NCBI RefSeq assembly: GCF_009766005.1
Contig: NZ_LMUK01000060.1
Location: 428,512-492,511, forward strand
Length of the DNA: 64,000 bases
Source of the DNA: Bradyrhizobium sp. S69
Lineage (GTDB): Bacteria; Pseudomonadota; Alphaproteobacteria; Rhizobiales; Xanthobacteraceae
Direction of reading: 5' to 3'
Shown here piece after piece: positions 7,506-18,053 of the stretch (position 1 is its first letter; the number at the start of each line of letters is the position of its first letter). Position numbers and translations under genes: made by a program. The notes beneath the pieces were generated by a model. It made no database searches and was not told the origin of the DNA. It was given only the letters and a program-made list of their open reading frames with translations.

Positions 7506-7842
7506 GCCAGCAGGCTGACCCCAAGGCCAGTGACCTCGGCCCCCACCGGCCACGGCAAACGCCCGTCGCCGCCCAGCCGCGCCGCCCTGTGCGGTCAATT
7601 CCATAGGGGCGATATTCGGTCGCCGACCACGGCGCGACCCTGTAATGGCCCCCGCTGGCTTGCCTGCGCGGGCGCCCCGAACGCCCCGTGAACACGCCAA
7701 ACCATTCCGGGACTTTTTCCGGGACTCTACGCCGTCAGTCGGGGGTTTTCGCTTTGTTTTGAGCGGTTTTTGTTCACGTCCGTCATTCTGGCAGAGCCGG
7801 AAACGCTAAACAATTCAATGGGCTTATGGGCCGAAAGTACGC
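7506..7842. other. Gene-free right end of the integrated element
   Basis: About 340 bases without a supported gene. It contains two copies of TTCCGGGACT, at 7705 to 7714 and 7717 to 7726 (12-base period), followed by a T-rich stretch. The comEC frame is entered on its right side. Short direct repeats near an element end can be integrase or excisionase arm sites, but no integrase gene is visible to test this. Confidence 0.35.
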
Positions 7843-9081
7843 TTATGCCAGAGGCGTATCCAAGCTCTGAAAACTCGGATGCAGCAGCGCCTCCGGCGCC
7901 AACACCAGCACGATCATCGCAGCGACCGCCAGCGTACGGAACGTCACCGCGCGACGGTCGACCAGAACCGCGATCAACACCACCGCCGTCATGAAGAACG
8001 AACGCTGGGTCGCGACGTCGCAGCCGGACAGCAGCAGATAGAAGGCGGCGGCGGCAAGAGCTGCGGCCGCCGCCCATTTCTTGATCGGAAAGCCGACTGT
8101 CAGCGCCGGCAACAGCGCCAGCAGCGCGCGCACCGCAAAGAACACCACGCCGGCCACCACCGCCATGTGATACCCTGATATCGACAGCACGTGCCCGAGC
8201 CCTGAAATGAACATCGCATCGTTGACCGGCGTGGTGATGGCGTCGCGGCGTCCGGTCAGCAACGCGGTGGCGATGGCGCGCTTGTCGCCGTCGAGCGTGG
8301 TCCGGATGCGGGCGTCGATCGCGTCGCGTAAGCCTTGCATCACGGCCGCATAGCGCAACGACAGCCCGCCTGGGACCGGCGGCTCAATTGTCTTGATCGC
8401 GCCGGTGACAAAACCGGAAGCGCCGATGCCCTGGAAAAACATATCGCGCGCGAAATCGTAGCTGCCGGGCCGCATCGGTGCCAGCGGCGGCTGCAACCGC
8501 GCTTTCAATTCGACAAAGCTGCCGACGTCGGGCGCGGTGCCTTTTCGCACCGACAGCCGCACCCGCTCCAGTTTGGTGGGGGAATGCGGCGCGTCCATCT
8601 GGGAGACCCGCAGCACGAAGCGATCAGTGCGCTCGCGGATGTCGCGGGCCTCGACAAAACCCGACAGCGACACCGAATACATCGGCCGCGCCAATACGCC
8701 GTGCCCGATCAAGGCGGTTCGCCACGTCGCCACCGCAAAACCGGCCGCGATCGCCGCGATCATCACCGTCACCGCAAACATCTTGTGCCGCCGCAGCCCG
8801 AAGGCCGCCGCGCCAAGCAGCGTCGCGGTGATCGTGGTGACCCATTTCACGGGCTCATGATCGGCGGTGAAGTAGAACGCGATGCCGGCGCCGAACGCGA
8901 CCGGCACCCACGGCATCAGCCGGCCGGCGCCGGCCTCGGCCGCGATCCATTCCCGCAGCTTGGCCGCGAGCGAAGACCAGGTTCCAAAGCCCGACGGTGC
9001 GAAACCGCCGGCCTGCGCGGCGCCGCCTCCGGGCCAGGTTCCGGCCTGGCTACGGCCTTGAGCCCTGCCCCGCTCTGCCAT
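7843..9081 (-). pseudogene. comEC: comEC, 5' part only, interrupted by the integrated element
   Basis: ComEC/Rec2 is the inner-membrane channel that takes up single-stranded DNA in natural transformation; intact proteins are usually about 700 to 800 residues. Here 412 residues remain: a short soluble head, transmembrane segments and the DUF4131/OB-like region (SVSLSGFVEARDIRERTDRF), then the start of the competence domain with GLGHVLSISGYHMAVVAG. The frame follows the family to LAPEALLHPSFQ and then switches to seven unrelated codons (SLDTPLA) and a stop at 7843. The rest of the competence domain and the C-terminal metallo-beta-lactamase domain are missing, so the break lies at about 7,865. 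I start at the ATG at 9081; an upstream ATG at 9138 is possible. Confidence 0.85.
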
Positions 9082-9241
9082 GCGGCTACGCCCCGTACGC
9101 GACCCAATGATCCAAGCCTGGGTCCAACTTTGGACCACAATGCTATCGTACGGCCTGCTGCTGCGAATAGCGGAACAGATGCAGAATCAGGCATTGGTTC
9201 GCCATCCGTCCTGCCCAGCAAGATTCCAAGGAATATCCCAA

Positions 9242-9562
9242 GTGACCGGCCCGGAACTCAGACAACTCCGCAACGACCTCGGCGAAGCCATCGGCAGATC
9301 GCTGACGCCCGCCGACATGGCAAAGCTGTGCGGCCTCACCCCCGCCAATGGCGGCGACACCATCCGGCGATGGGAGATATCCGGCCCCTCTGGTCCGGCC
9401 GGCGAGCTGCTGCGCATCCTGGCGATGGCCTGCGACAGCTATCCGATCCTCGACAATTTCAACGTGTTCGACCGCTTCAACATCCCCGAACAAGAACGCC
9501 CGGCGCGCCGGACAGAGTTCCGCGAAAAGATGCGCAACGAGGTTCGTCAACGCCTCGGCTGA
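9242..9562 (+). CDS. Small helix-turn-helix-like protein, 106 aa
   Basis: GTG start with AAGGAA upstream. It reads VTGPELRQLRNDLGEAIGR, then LTPADMAKLCGLTPANGGDT, which resembles the recognition helix and turn of XRE/Cro-type DNA-binding domains, followed by IRRWEISGPSGP. The tail (FNVFDRFNIPEQERPARR) is polar and basic. Similar short proteins occur in bradyrhizobia as conserved hypotheticals. It is divergent from comEC with about 160 bases between the starts. A small transcription regulator is the likeliest role; the target is unknown. Confidence 0.65.
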   Translation: MTGPELRQLRNDLGEAIGRSLTPADMAKLCGLTPANGGDTIRRWEISGPSGPAGELLRILAMACDSYPILDNFNVFDRFNIPEQERPARRTEFREKMRNEVRQRLG

Positions 9563-9704
9563 TCCGGCGCCTCATGCGCGCCGGTCATGGTTAATCATTC
9601 TCAGCCCTGAGCGCAGCGCAACGTAGATTCCCGCGTCGAATGCTTGCTTGCGTTGACGGGTTGCGCGACAGTCGCTTTCGGATGGGTTGAGTGAGATCGG
9701 GACC

Positions 9705-9890
9705 ATGAGTAAATCGGACGCGGGATTTGACTACGACCGTTATCGCAAATTGCTGGCGGAAGCGGACGACGAACCGAAGCGGCTCGCCCTCATCAACATC
9801 TTGGTCGAAGAGAAAGCCAGGGACAGTCTCGCGCGACAAGCGCTCCGCACCACGCTCGCGGGGATGGGACTGACCAAGCCTCGGGACTGA
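9705..9890 (+). CDS. Conserved small hypothetical protein, 61 aa
   Basis: Starts MSKSDAGFDYDRYRKLLAEA and continues with an all-helical, charged sequence (DDEPKRLALINILVEEKARD, ARQALRTTLAGMG). The composition suggests a small helical bundle. It lies 143 bases after the HTH-like gene and ends 38 bases before the convergent glnS stop. No motif points to a function. Confidence 0.6.
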   Translation: MSKSDAGFDYDRYRKLLAEADDEPKRLALINILVEEKARDSLARQALRTTLAGMGLTKPRD

Positions 9891-9927
9891 CAAACTCCGG
9901 GATCTTATCGCTTCAGATCTTGTCGCT

Positions 9928-11610
9928 TCAACCCTTGCCGACTTCCTTGGCAAACGTGTCGCGCAGACCGATGGTGCGGTTGAACACCGGATGGTCCGGC
10001 GTCGAATCGCGGTCGCGCACGAAATAGCCCTGACGCTCGAACTGTATCGCATCGGGTGAATTGGTTTCGGCGATCGCGGGCTCGACCCGCGCATCGCTGA
10101 GAATCTCGAGCGATTGCGGGTTGATATCGCCGGCGAAATTGGCGGCGTCCGGCGCCGGGTTCTGGAACAACTGATTGTAGATGCGGATTTCAGCCGGCAC
10201 CGACTGCGCCGCCGATAGCCAATGCATGGTCGCCTTGACCTTGCGTCCGTCCGGCGCATTGCCGCCCTTGGTCGCGGGATCATAAGTGCAGCGCAATTCC
10301 GTGATCTCGCCGGCGGCATTCTTCACGACGTCGGTGCACTTGATGAAATAGGCATAACGCAGCCGCACTTCGTTGCCCGGCGATAGCCGAAAGAACTTCT
10401 TCGGCGGATTTTCCATGAAGTCGTCCTGCTCGATATAGAGCTCGCGGCTGAACGCGATGCGGCGCGTGCCGGCGGCGGGATCGTCCGGATGGTTGATCGC
10501 CTCCAGCTCCTCGACCTGGCCTTCCGGATAATTCGTGATCACGACCTTGAGGGGCTTCAAGACCGCCATGCGCCGCAGCGCGGTGTGGTTGAGGCATTCG
10601 CGGATCGAGAATTCCAGCATGCCGAGATCGACCACGCTGTTCGACTTGGCGACGCCGATGCGCTTGATGAATTCGCGCACCGCCTCCGGCGGCACGCCGC
10701 GGCGCTTCAACCCGGCAATGGTCGGCATACGCGGATCGTCCCAGCCGGCGACATGGCCGTCGCGCACCAGCATCGTCAGTACGCGCTTCGACAGCAGCGT
10801 GTAGGTCAGATTGAGCCGGGCGAATTCGTACTGGTGCGGTTTTGACGGCACCGGCAGTCTGTCGAGCAGCCATTCGTAAAGCGGCCGGTGATCCTCGAAT
10901 TCCAGCGTGCAGATCGAATGCGTGATGCCCTCGATCGCATCCGACTGGCCATGGGCGTAGTCATAGCTTGGATAGATCGACCATGTGGTTCCGGTGCGCG
11001 GATGATGGGCGTGCAGGATGCGATAGAGCACGGGGTCGCGCAGGTTGATGTTGCCGGACGCCATGTCGATTTTGGCACGCAGTACGCGCGCGCCGTTTTG
11101 GAACTCGCCCGCCTTCATGCGCCGAAACAGGTCGAGGTTTTCCTCCACCGAACGGTCGCGGAACGGGCTGTTCTGGCCCGGCTCGGTCAAGGTGCCGCGG
11201 TTGTGGCGGATCTCGGCCTGGGACTGATCGTCGACATAGGCGTGGCCATCACGAATCAGGGTTTCCGCCCATTCATAGAGCCGGTCGAAATAGTCCGACG
11301 CATAAAACAGATCGGAGCCCCAATCGTAGCCGAGCCAGCGCACGTCGGCCTGGATTGAATCGATATATTCCTGCTCTTCCTTGGTCGGATTGGTGTCGTC
11401 GAACCGCAGGTGGCAGCGGCCGGAAAACTCCTGCGCGATGCCGAAATTGAGCGCAATCGACTTGGCATGGCCGAGATGCAGATAGCCGTTCGGCTCGGGC
11501 GGAAACCGCGTCACGATCCGGCTGTGCTTCTTCGAGTCGAGATCGGCCTGGATGATGTCGCGAATGAAATCGCGCCCCGCCTCTGCCGTCGCCACCGGTT
11601 CTGTCGTCAT
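9928..11610 (-). CDS. glnS: Glutaminyl-tRNA synthetase, 560 aa
   Basis: Class I synthetase charging tRNA-Gln directly with glutamine. The HIGH motif appears as GYLHLGHAKSIA in the segment after RFPPEPNG, and the KMSKS loop as LLSKRVLTMLV, followed by the GlnRS-typical DPRMPTIAGLKRRG. The C-terminal half carries the beta-barrel anticodon-binding domains. The ATG at 11610 has CAGGAAA about 7 bases upstream; an ATG further out (11667) is not needed. Many alphaproteobacteria rely on GatCAB instead of GlnRS, while bradyrhizobia often have both. It is divergent from gltX, 166 bases apart. Confidence 0.93.
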   Translation of the reverse strand: MTTEPVATAEAGRDFIRDIIQADLDSKKHSRIVTRFPPEPNGYLHLGHAKSIALNFGIAQEFSGRCHLRFDDTNPTKEEQEYIDSIQADVRWLGYDWGSDLFYASDYFDRLYEWAETLIRDGHAYVDDQSQAEIRHNRGTLTEPGQNSPFRDRSVEENLDLFRRMKAGEFQNGARVLRAKIDMASGNINLRDPVLYRILHAHHPRTGTTWSIYPSYDYAHGQSDAIEGITHSICTLEFEDHRPLYEWLLDRLPVPSKPHQYEFARLNLTYTLLSKRVLTMLVRDGHVAGWDDPRMPTIAGLKRRGVPPEAVREFIKRIGVAKSNSVVDLGMLEFSIRECLNHTALRRMAVLKPLKVVITNYPEGQVEELEAINHPDDPAAGTRRIAFSRELYIEQDDFMENPPKKFFRLSPGNEVRLRYAYFIKCTDVVKNAAGEITELRCTYDPATKGGNAPDGRKVKATMHWLSAAQSVPAEIRIYNQLFQNPAPDAANFAGDINPQSLEILSDARVEPAIAETNSPDAIQFERQGYFVRDRDSTPDHPVFNRTIGLRDTFAKEVGKG

Positions 11611-11776
11611 TCGGGTTTCCTGTTCGGGATCAGCCGACCTTCTGCCAAATTCGCCGCTCCCAGCCAAGCCCGGAGCGCCCCTATGGCCGATCCGAAGGCT
11701 TTTATGGCAAGGCTTTAGTTATGCACGGCACCTGCTATACACCACGGCCGTTCACGCATAGGCCCCGTTTCCCACC

Positions 11777-13201
11777 ATGACCGATTCCATCGTCACCCGA
11801 TTTGCCCCCTCGCCGACCGGCTTCCTCCATATCGGAGGCGCCCGCACGGCGCTGTTCAACTGGCTCTATGCGCGCAAATTCGGCGGCAAGATGCTGTTGC
11901 GGATCGAGGATACCGATCGCCAGCGTTCGACCAAGGAGGCCATCGCCGCCATTCTGGACGGGCTGAAATGGCTCGAGCTCGATTGGGACGGCGAGGTGAT
12001 CTACCAGTTCGACCGCGCCGCGCGCCACCGCGAGGTCGCGGAAGCATTGCTCGCCAGCGGCAAGGCCTATCGTTGCTACGCGAGCCCGGAGGAACTGACC
12101 GCGATGCGCGAAAAGGCCCGCGCGGAGGGCCGCACCCGGCTCTATGACGGCCTGTGGCGCGACCGCGACCCCTCGCAGGCGCCTGATGGAATCAAGCCGA
12201 CCATCCGGCTCAAGGCGCCGCTGTCCGGCGAAACCGTGATCGAGGACCAGGTGCAGGGCCGCGTGGTCTGGCAGAACGAGAACCTCGACGACCTCGTGCT
12301 GCTGCGGGGCGACGGCAATCCGACCTACATGCTCGCGGTGGTGGTCGACGATCACGACATGGGCGTCACCCACATTATTCGCGGCGACGACCATCTGATC
12401 AACGCCGCGCGCCAGAGCCAGATCTACGACGCGCTCGGCTGGGGCGTGCCCAGCATGTCCCACATTCCCCTGATCCATGGGCCCGACGGCTCAAAGCTCT
12501 CCAAGCGCCACGGGGCGCTGGGCGTGGATGCCTACCGTGCCATGGGATATTTGCCGGCGGCGCTGCGCAATTATCTGGTGCGGCTCGGCTGGAGCCATGG
12601 CGACCAGGAGATCTTTTCGACCCAGGAAATGATCGACGCCTTCGACCTCGCAGCGATAGGCCGCTCGGCCGCGCGCTTTGATTTCGCCAAACTGGAAAAC
12701 CTCAACGGCCACTACATCCGTCACGCCGACGATCAATCTCTCGTGACCATGTTCGAGGACGTGCTGAACTACGTGCCGGATCGCTCCGACCTCAAGGCGA
12801 AACTCAACGACACCACGCGGGCGCAATTGCTGCAGGCGATGCCGAACCTGAAAGAGCGCGCCAAGACGCTGATCGAACTGGTCGACAGCGCCTATTTCAT
12901 CTTCGCCGACCGGCCGCTTCAGATCGAGCCGAAGGCCGCCGCGCTGTTGAGCGCCGAAAACCGCGAACTGATCGGCAGGCTTCGCGCCGCCCTCGAAACC
13001 GTCACACCCTGGACCGCCGAAACCACTGAAGCCGCCATGCGCAGCCTCGCCGAAGCCAATAACCTCAAGCTTGGCGCCGTCGCGCAGCCGTTACGCGCCG
13101 CGCTAACCGGGCGCACCACCTCGCCTGGAATATTCGACGTCCTGGCGGTGCTGGGGCGGGAGGAATGCCTGGCCAGGCTTGCGGATCAAGCCGCCACATA
13201 G
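11777..13201 (+). CDS. gltX: Glutamyl-tRNA synthetase, 474 aa
   Basis: Class I aminoacyl-tRNA synthetase for glutamate. The HIGH-type motif is seen in RFAPSPTGFLHIGGARTALF near residue 10 and the KMSKS-type loop as GSKLSKRHGALGV near residue 245. The C-terminal helical region is the discriminating anticodon-binding domain of bacterial GltX. Length and domain order are normal. In alphaproteobacteria gltX commonly neighbours comEC and gltA, as here. The 166-base gap to the divergent glnS must hold both promoters; TATAC near 11735 could be a -10, but I cannot assign a clear pair. Confidence 0.95.
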   Translation: MTDSIVTRFAPSPTGFLHIGGARTALFNWLYARKFGGKMLLRIEDTDRQRSTKEAIAAILDGLKWLELDWDGEVIYQFDRAARHREVAEALLASGKAYRCYASPEELTAMREKARAEGRTRLYDGLWRDRDPSQAPDGIKPTIRLKAPLSGETVIEDQVQGRVVWQNENLDDLVLLRGDGNPTYMLAVVVDDHDMGVTHIIRGDDHLINAARQSQIYDALGWGVPSMSHIPLIHGPDGSKLSKRHGALGVDAYRAMGYLPAALRNYLVRLGWSHGDQEIFSTQEMIDAFDLAAIGRSAARFDFAKLENLNGHYIRHADDQSLVTMFEDVLNYVPDRSDLKAKLNDTTRAQLLQAMPNLKERAKTLIELVDSAYFIFADRPLQIEPKAAALLSAENRELIGRLRAALETVTPWTAETTEAAMRSLAEANNLKLGAVAQPLRAALTGRTTSPGIFDVLAVLGREECLARLADQAAT

Positions 13202-13381
13202 CCCTTTGGAGGCCCCGCGGCCGCGCAAGGCGGCCATGCCCCGGGCGCCGTCTTGCAGTGCACACGGCAATACGATACCCATTTGGCCGACACTTCTAGA
13301 CAATCCGAGTTGCCGCGCTATCTCCTAGGAGAACGCCGCGGCAAGTCCGGTTTTCACAACGATTTCATCGGGGACCTCACG

Positions 13382-14686
<1,305 letters not shown>

Positions 14687-14711
14687 GCGACGCAATCCCT
14701 GAGTTCGAAAG

Positions 14712-14749
14712 TCCCGCCCCGGAGATTATCCTGGGCGGGATTTTTATTT
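14712..14749 (+). terminator. Rho-independent terminator of gltA
   Basis: TCCCGCCC (14712 to 14719) and GGGCGGGA (14733 to 14740) form a GC-rich 8-bp stem, immediately followed by TTTTTATTT. It starts 25 bases after the gltA stop and ends just before the GFA gene's ribosome-binding site. Confidence 0.85.
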
Positions 14750-14763
14750 GAATCGGAGAAGCC

Positions 14764-15168
14764 ATGCTTAGCGGAAGCTGCCTGTGCGGCGATGTCGCCT
14801 ACGAAGTCGATTCCGATCCCGGACCGATCGTTCATTGCCACTGCAATACCTGCCGCAAGACCCACGGTTCGGCCTTCTCGACCGTGGCCAACGTACCGCG
14901 CGACCGGTTCCGCTGGATCAAGGGTGAAAGCCTGCTGCGGGGTTTTGAGTCCTCGCCCGGCAAGACCCGATATTTCTGCTCGCGATGCGGCTCGCACATT
15001 GTCGCCGAGCGCGAAGGCAAAAGCACCATCCTGCTGCGGATGGGCTGCCTCGACACGCCGATTGCCGAGCGGCCGAAAATGCACATTTGGCGCTCGGATG
15101 GCGCCTCGTGGTTCGACCCCAAGGACGCCGTGCCCGAATGGCAGGAAGCTACGCCGCCAAAGCCGTAG
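14764..15168 (+). CDS. GFA-family (CENP-V fold) zinc protein, 134 aa
   Basis: Family named after glutathione-dependent formaldehyde-activating enzyme; most members are of unknown or mixed function. The zinc ligands are visible as GSCLCGDV near the start, HCHCNTCRKTHGSAF around residue 24 and FCSRCGSHI around residue 75, the standard pattern of a structural plus a second zinc site. The ribosome-binding site GGAG lies 6 bases before the ATG. It is placed after the gltA terminator and is convergent with lpxB. Substrate cannot be told from the sequence. Confidence 0.85.
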   Translation: MLSGSCLCGDVAYEVDSDPGPIVHCHCNTCRKTHGSAFSTVANVPRDRFRWIKGESLLRGFESSPGKTRYFCSRCGSHIVAEREGKSTILLRMGCLDTPIAERPKMHIWRSDGASWFDPKDAVPEWQEATPPKP

Positions 15169-15185
15169 CGCACCAAAACAAAAAG

Positions 15186-16379
15186 CTAACCCGCCCGCCG
15201 CGATTTACGCATCGTCGCCAGCACGATGTCGGCGGCGCGCACGCTGGGCGGCTGGTTGCCGGTCGACATCACCGTATCCAGCCGGGCAAAGGCTTCGCGC
15301 TGGCGCCGCCGCTGCGGTGTATCGCCGAGGACTTCGTGCAATGCCGGAACCAGCTTTTCCGGTGTGCAATCCTGCTGGATGAATTCCGGCACCACATTCT
15401 CGCCGACCACCAGATTGGCGAGGATCACCGAACTGACACGGATCAGGCGCAGCGCGATCCAGACCTCGGCGCTGCCGGCCCTGTAGGCGGCGACCATCGG
15501 CACGCCGGCCACCGCGAGTTCGAGCGTCACGGTGCCCGACTTGACCAACGCCGCGTGCGCGATCCGGAAAGCCGCCTTCTTTTCCTGCTCGCCGACGACG
15601 ACGCGCGGCTGCACCGGCCAGCCTGCGACGCCCGCTTGGACCGCCTCCAACAAATGCGGCATGGTCGGAAGGATCAATTCAAAGGCCACGCCTTCCGCTT
15701 GCAGCCGGCTCAACGTCTCGCCAAAGACCGCCATGTGATGCCTGATTTCGCTGCGGCGGCTTCCCGGCAGCACCAGCAGCACCGGCGGCGCCTGGTCCCG
15801 GCGCTGTTGCTCGGCGATGTCAGGCCGCAGCGTCGCGATCTGCTCGAGCAGGGGATGCCCGACATAGCTGCAGGGCGGACCCTGCAGCGTCCGATAGGCC
15901 TCCGGCTCGAACGGCAGCAGCCCGAGGACATGATCGACATAGCGGCGCATCGCGCGCGCCCGGCCCGGCCGCCACGCCCACACCGACGGCGAGACGTAAT
16001 CGACGATCGGGATCGTCGCATCTCGGGCGCGAACGCGTTTGGCCACCCGATGGGTAAAATCGGGACTGTCGATAATCACGAGCATGTCGGGTGAAGCTTC
16101 CGTGACCGCGTCGGCGGTCAGCCGGATCAGCCGCAAAATCCGCGGCAACTGCTTGATCACCGCGGCAAACCCCATGATCGAGAGCTGTTCGATCGGAAAC
16201 AGCGAGGCGAGACCTTCCTGCGTCATCGCCCGGCCGCCGACGCCCTCGAACCGGACCGCGCCGCCGAGGCGCTGGCGCAGCACCTTCATCAGATTGGCGC
16301 CAAGCCGATCGCCGGACTCTTCCGTGGCGATCAGGAATATTTTTCGCTCGACGTCGGCGGGGTTTCGCGGCGGCATCAA
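15186..16379 (-). CDS. lpxB: Lipid-A-disaccharide synthase, 397 aa
   Basis: Joins UDP-2,3-diacylglucosamine and 2,3-diacylglucosamine 1-phosphate (lipid X) to the lipid A disaccharide on the inner face of the cytoplasmic membrane. Visible hallmarks are ATEESGDRLGANLM near the start, the YVSPSVWAWRPGRA block and the LPGSRRSEI motif of the GT-B fold. The ATG overlaps the lpxI stop by four bases (ATGA), so the two are coupled. It ends the lipid A run and is convergent with the GFA gene. Confidence 0.95.
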   Translation of the reverse strand: MMPPRNPADVERKIFLIATEESGDRLGANLMKVLRQRLGGAVRFEGVGGRAMTQEGLASLFPIEQLSIMGFAAVIKQLPRILRLIRLTADAVTEASPDMLVIIDSPDFTHRVAKRVRARDATIPIVDYVSPSVWAWRPGRARAMRRYVDHVLGLLPFEPEAYRTLQGPPCSYVGHPLLEQIATLRPDIAEQQRRDQAPPVLLVLPGSRRSEIRHHMAVFGETLSRLQAEGVAFELILPTMPHLLEAVQAGVAGWPVQPRVVVGEQEKKAAFRIAHAALVKSGTVTLELAVAGVPMVAAYRAGSAEVWIALRLIRVSSVILANLVVGENVVPEFIQQDCTPEKLVPALHEVLGDTPQRRRQREAFARLDTVMSTGNQPPSVRAADIVLATMRKSRRAG

Positions 16380-17233
16380 GCGGGCAACCCCGTGACGAAC
16401 AGCCCGGCGGCGTCAGCCGTCTCGATCGTGGCCTGCGGCTCGGCCAGCAGGGTGTTGCCGGCGGCGATCGCAATCCCGGCCAGCCCGGCGGCGGCAGCGC
16501 CCGCAACGGTTCGCGGCCCCATGGTCGGCAGATCGAAGCGCAGGTCCTGATTGGTCTTGGGGGCCTTCACCAGCACGCCGCGGCCGGCCTTCGCCCGGAC
16601 ACGCCCCTCGCCGCGCAGCCGCGCCACGCGCGCCAGCAGCCCGTCGGTGCCCTCAATGTCTTCGATCCCCACCACATGGCCATCGATCACGATGACGGCC
16701 TGTCCGACGTCGTAGGGGCTCAGTACATCCAGCAACTGCCGCCCCTTCGCGATGTCGGCAGCGGCGTTTTCATCCGGAACGGCGCGGGTCAGGCAGCCCT
16801 CGGGCATCAAAAGATCGGGCGCGACGTCTTTGATCCCGACCAGCCGGAAGCCGTGCCGCTCGAAAATGCCACCGACCCTGGACAAGAGATGATCGTCACC
16901 GCCTCGGAACGCGGTCAGCACGCGGCCGAGCTCGAGAACCGTGGCCCAATCGAGGCGAATTTCTGAAAACGCCGGGCGCACCAGGCTGCCGATGAAGACG
17001 ATATCCCGGCAGTTCTCGCTGCGAAACAGCCGCACCGCCCGGCCGAGCTGGCCGACCGCTATCCAGTGGTGGCGAAACCGCTTCACCCGCTCCGGATCGC
17101 AGGCGCCGCGCAGCGCAAACAGCACCGGATCGAAGCCGCGGGCGATCAGCGAATCCGCGACCGCGAACGGCATCGCGCCGCCTCCCGCGACCACGCCAAT
17201 CGGCGATGAAATATCCAACGCCTCATGGGTCAT
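16376..17233 (-). CDS. lpxI: UDP-2,3-diacylglucosamine pyrophosphatase LpxI, 285 aa
   Basis: Cleaves UDP-2,3-diacylglucosamine to lipid X, the step done by LpxH in enterobacteria; alphaproteobacteria usually carry the unrelated LpxI (DUF1009) instead. The N-terminus SPIGVVAGGGAMPFAVAD is diagnostic, as are VIDGHVVGIEDIEGTDGLLA and the C-terminal DLPTMGPRTV. The ATG at 17233 is 19 bases after the lpxA stop and gives the family length; a longer frame to 17305 would overlap lpxA. It sits between lpxA and lpxB as expected. Confidence 0.93.
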   Translation of the reverse strand: MTHEALDISSPIGVVAGGGAMPFAVADSLIARGFDPVLFALRGACDPERVKRFRHHWIAVGQLGRAVRLFRSENCRDIVFIGSLVRPAFSEIRLDWATVLELGRVLTAFRGGDDHLLSRVGGIFERHGFRLVGIKDVAPDLLMPEGCLTRAVPDENAAADIAKGRQLLDVLSPYDVGQAVIVIDGHVVGIEDIEGTDGLLARVARLRGEGRVRAKAGRGVLVKAPKTNQDLRFDLPTMGPRTVAGAAAAGLAGIAIAAGNTLLAEPQATIETADAAGLFVTGLPA

Positions 17234-17252
17234 GGCTCTGGCTACCTCATCG

Positions 17253-18053
17253 TCAATGTTTGTCGCGATCGCCAGCCGGAAGGCACAGCGCACGATGCGC
17301 GCCATTGCCGATGAAGGTCAGGATTTCGCCGATCGCGGGATCCGAGGCTGCCAGCGGCTGCACCGCGGCGAGCCGTTCGGCGAAAATGCCGGGGCCGTGA
17401 AACAGCTTCTGGTAAAACGAGCGAACCGCCGCCAGCCGCGCTTTGGTGAACTGGCGCCGCTTCATGCCGATGATGTTGAGGCCTTCGAGGCTGGCATACT
17501 GGCCGTTGACGAGGCCGAACGGAATCACGTCGCCGCGCACGCCGCAGACGCCGCCGACCATCACCTGCGGTCCGATCCGCGTGAACTGATGCACCGCCGA
17601 CAACCCGCCGATGAAGACGAAATCGCCGATCTCGCAGTGACCGCCCAGCGTCGCCGAGGTCGCGAAGATCACATCATTGCCGACATGGCAGTCGTGACCG
17701 ACATGGGCGCAATTCATGAAATAACCGCGGTCGCCGACGGTCGTGAGCCCGCCGCCCTTCGGGCTGCCGCTGTTCATGGTCACGGACTCGCGGATGGTGC
17801 AGCCATCGCCGATCCGGAGTCGGCCGGTGTCGTGTAAATTGAGTATCTGTGGCGGCGCGCCGAGCGAGGCGAATGGATAGATCGTGCAACCCGCCCCGAT
17901 CGTGGTCTGCCCGGTGACGTTGACATGCGCGATCAACCTGCAGTTCGCGCCGATCACGACGTTGGGGCCGATGATGCAATAGGGCCCGACGCTGGTCCCC
18001 TCGCCGATCACAGCGCCATCTTCGATCCGCGCGGTGGGGTCGATCATGCTCAT
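17253..18053 (-). CDS. lpxA: UDP-N-acetylglucosamine acyltransferase, 266 aa
   Basis: First acylation step of lipid A synthesis, transferring 3-hydroxyacyl from ACP to UDP-GlcNAc. The left-handed beta helix is obvious from the hexapeptide repeats beginning MIDPTARIEDGAVIGEG and continuing through IGPNVVIGANCRL. The catalytic histidine lies in the CAHVGHDCHVGND segment. The C-terminal helical tail follows. Gene order fabZ-lpxA-lpxI-lpxB supports the call. The 140-base gap to fabZ contains no gene. Confidence 0.95.
   Translation of the reverse strand: MSMIDPTARIEDGAVIGEGTSVGPYCIIGPNVVIGANCRLIAHVNVTGQTTIGAGCTIYPFASLGAPPQILNLHDTGRLRIGDGCTIRESVTMNSGSPKGGGLTTVGDRGYFMNCAHVGHDCHVGNDVIFATSATLGGHCEIGDFVFIGGLSAVHQFTRIGPQVMVGGVCGVRGDVIPFGLVNGQYASLEGLNIIGMKRRQFTKARLAAVRSFYQKLFHGPGIFAERLAAVQPLAASDPAIGEILTFIGNGAHRALCLPAGDRDKH

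Noticed and set aside
7727..8077. 116-codon frame at the comEC junction as an integrase tail
   Set aside because: The frame is a shadow of comEC for most of its length; no integrase motif (R...HxxR...Y) is visible.
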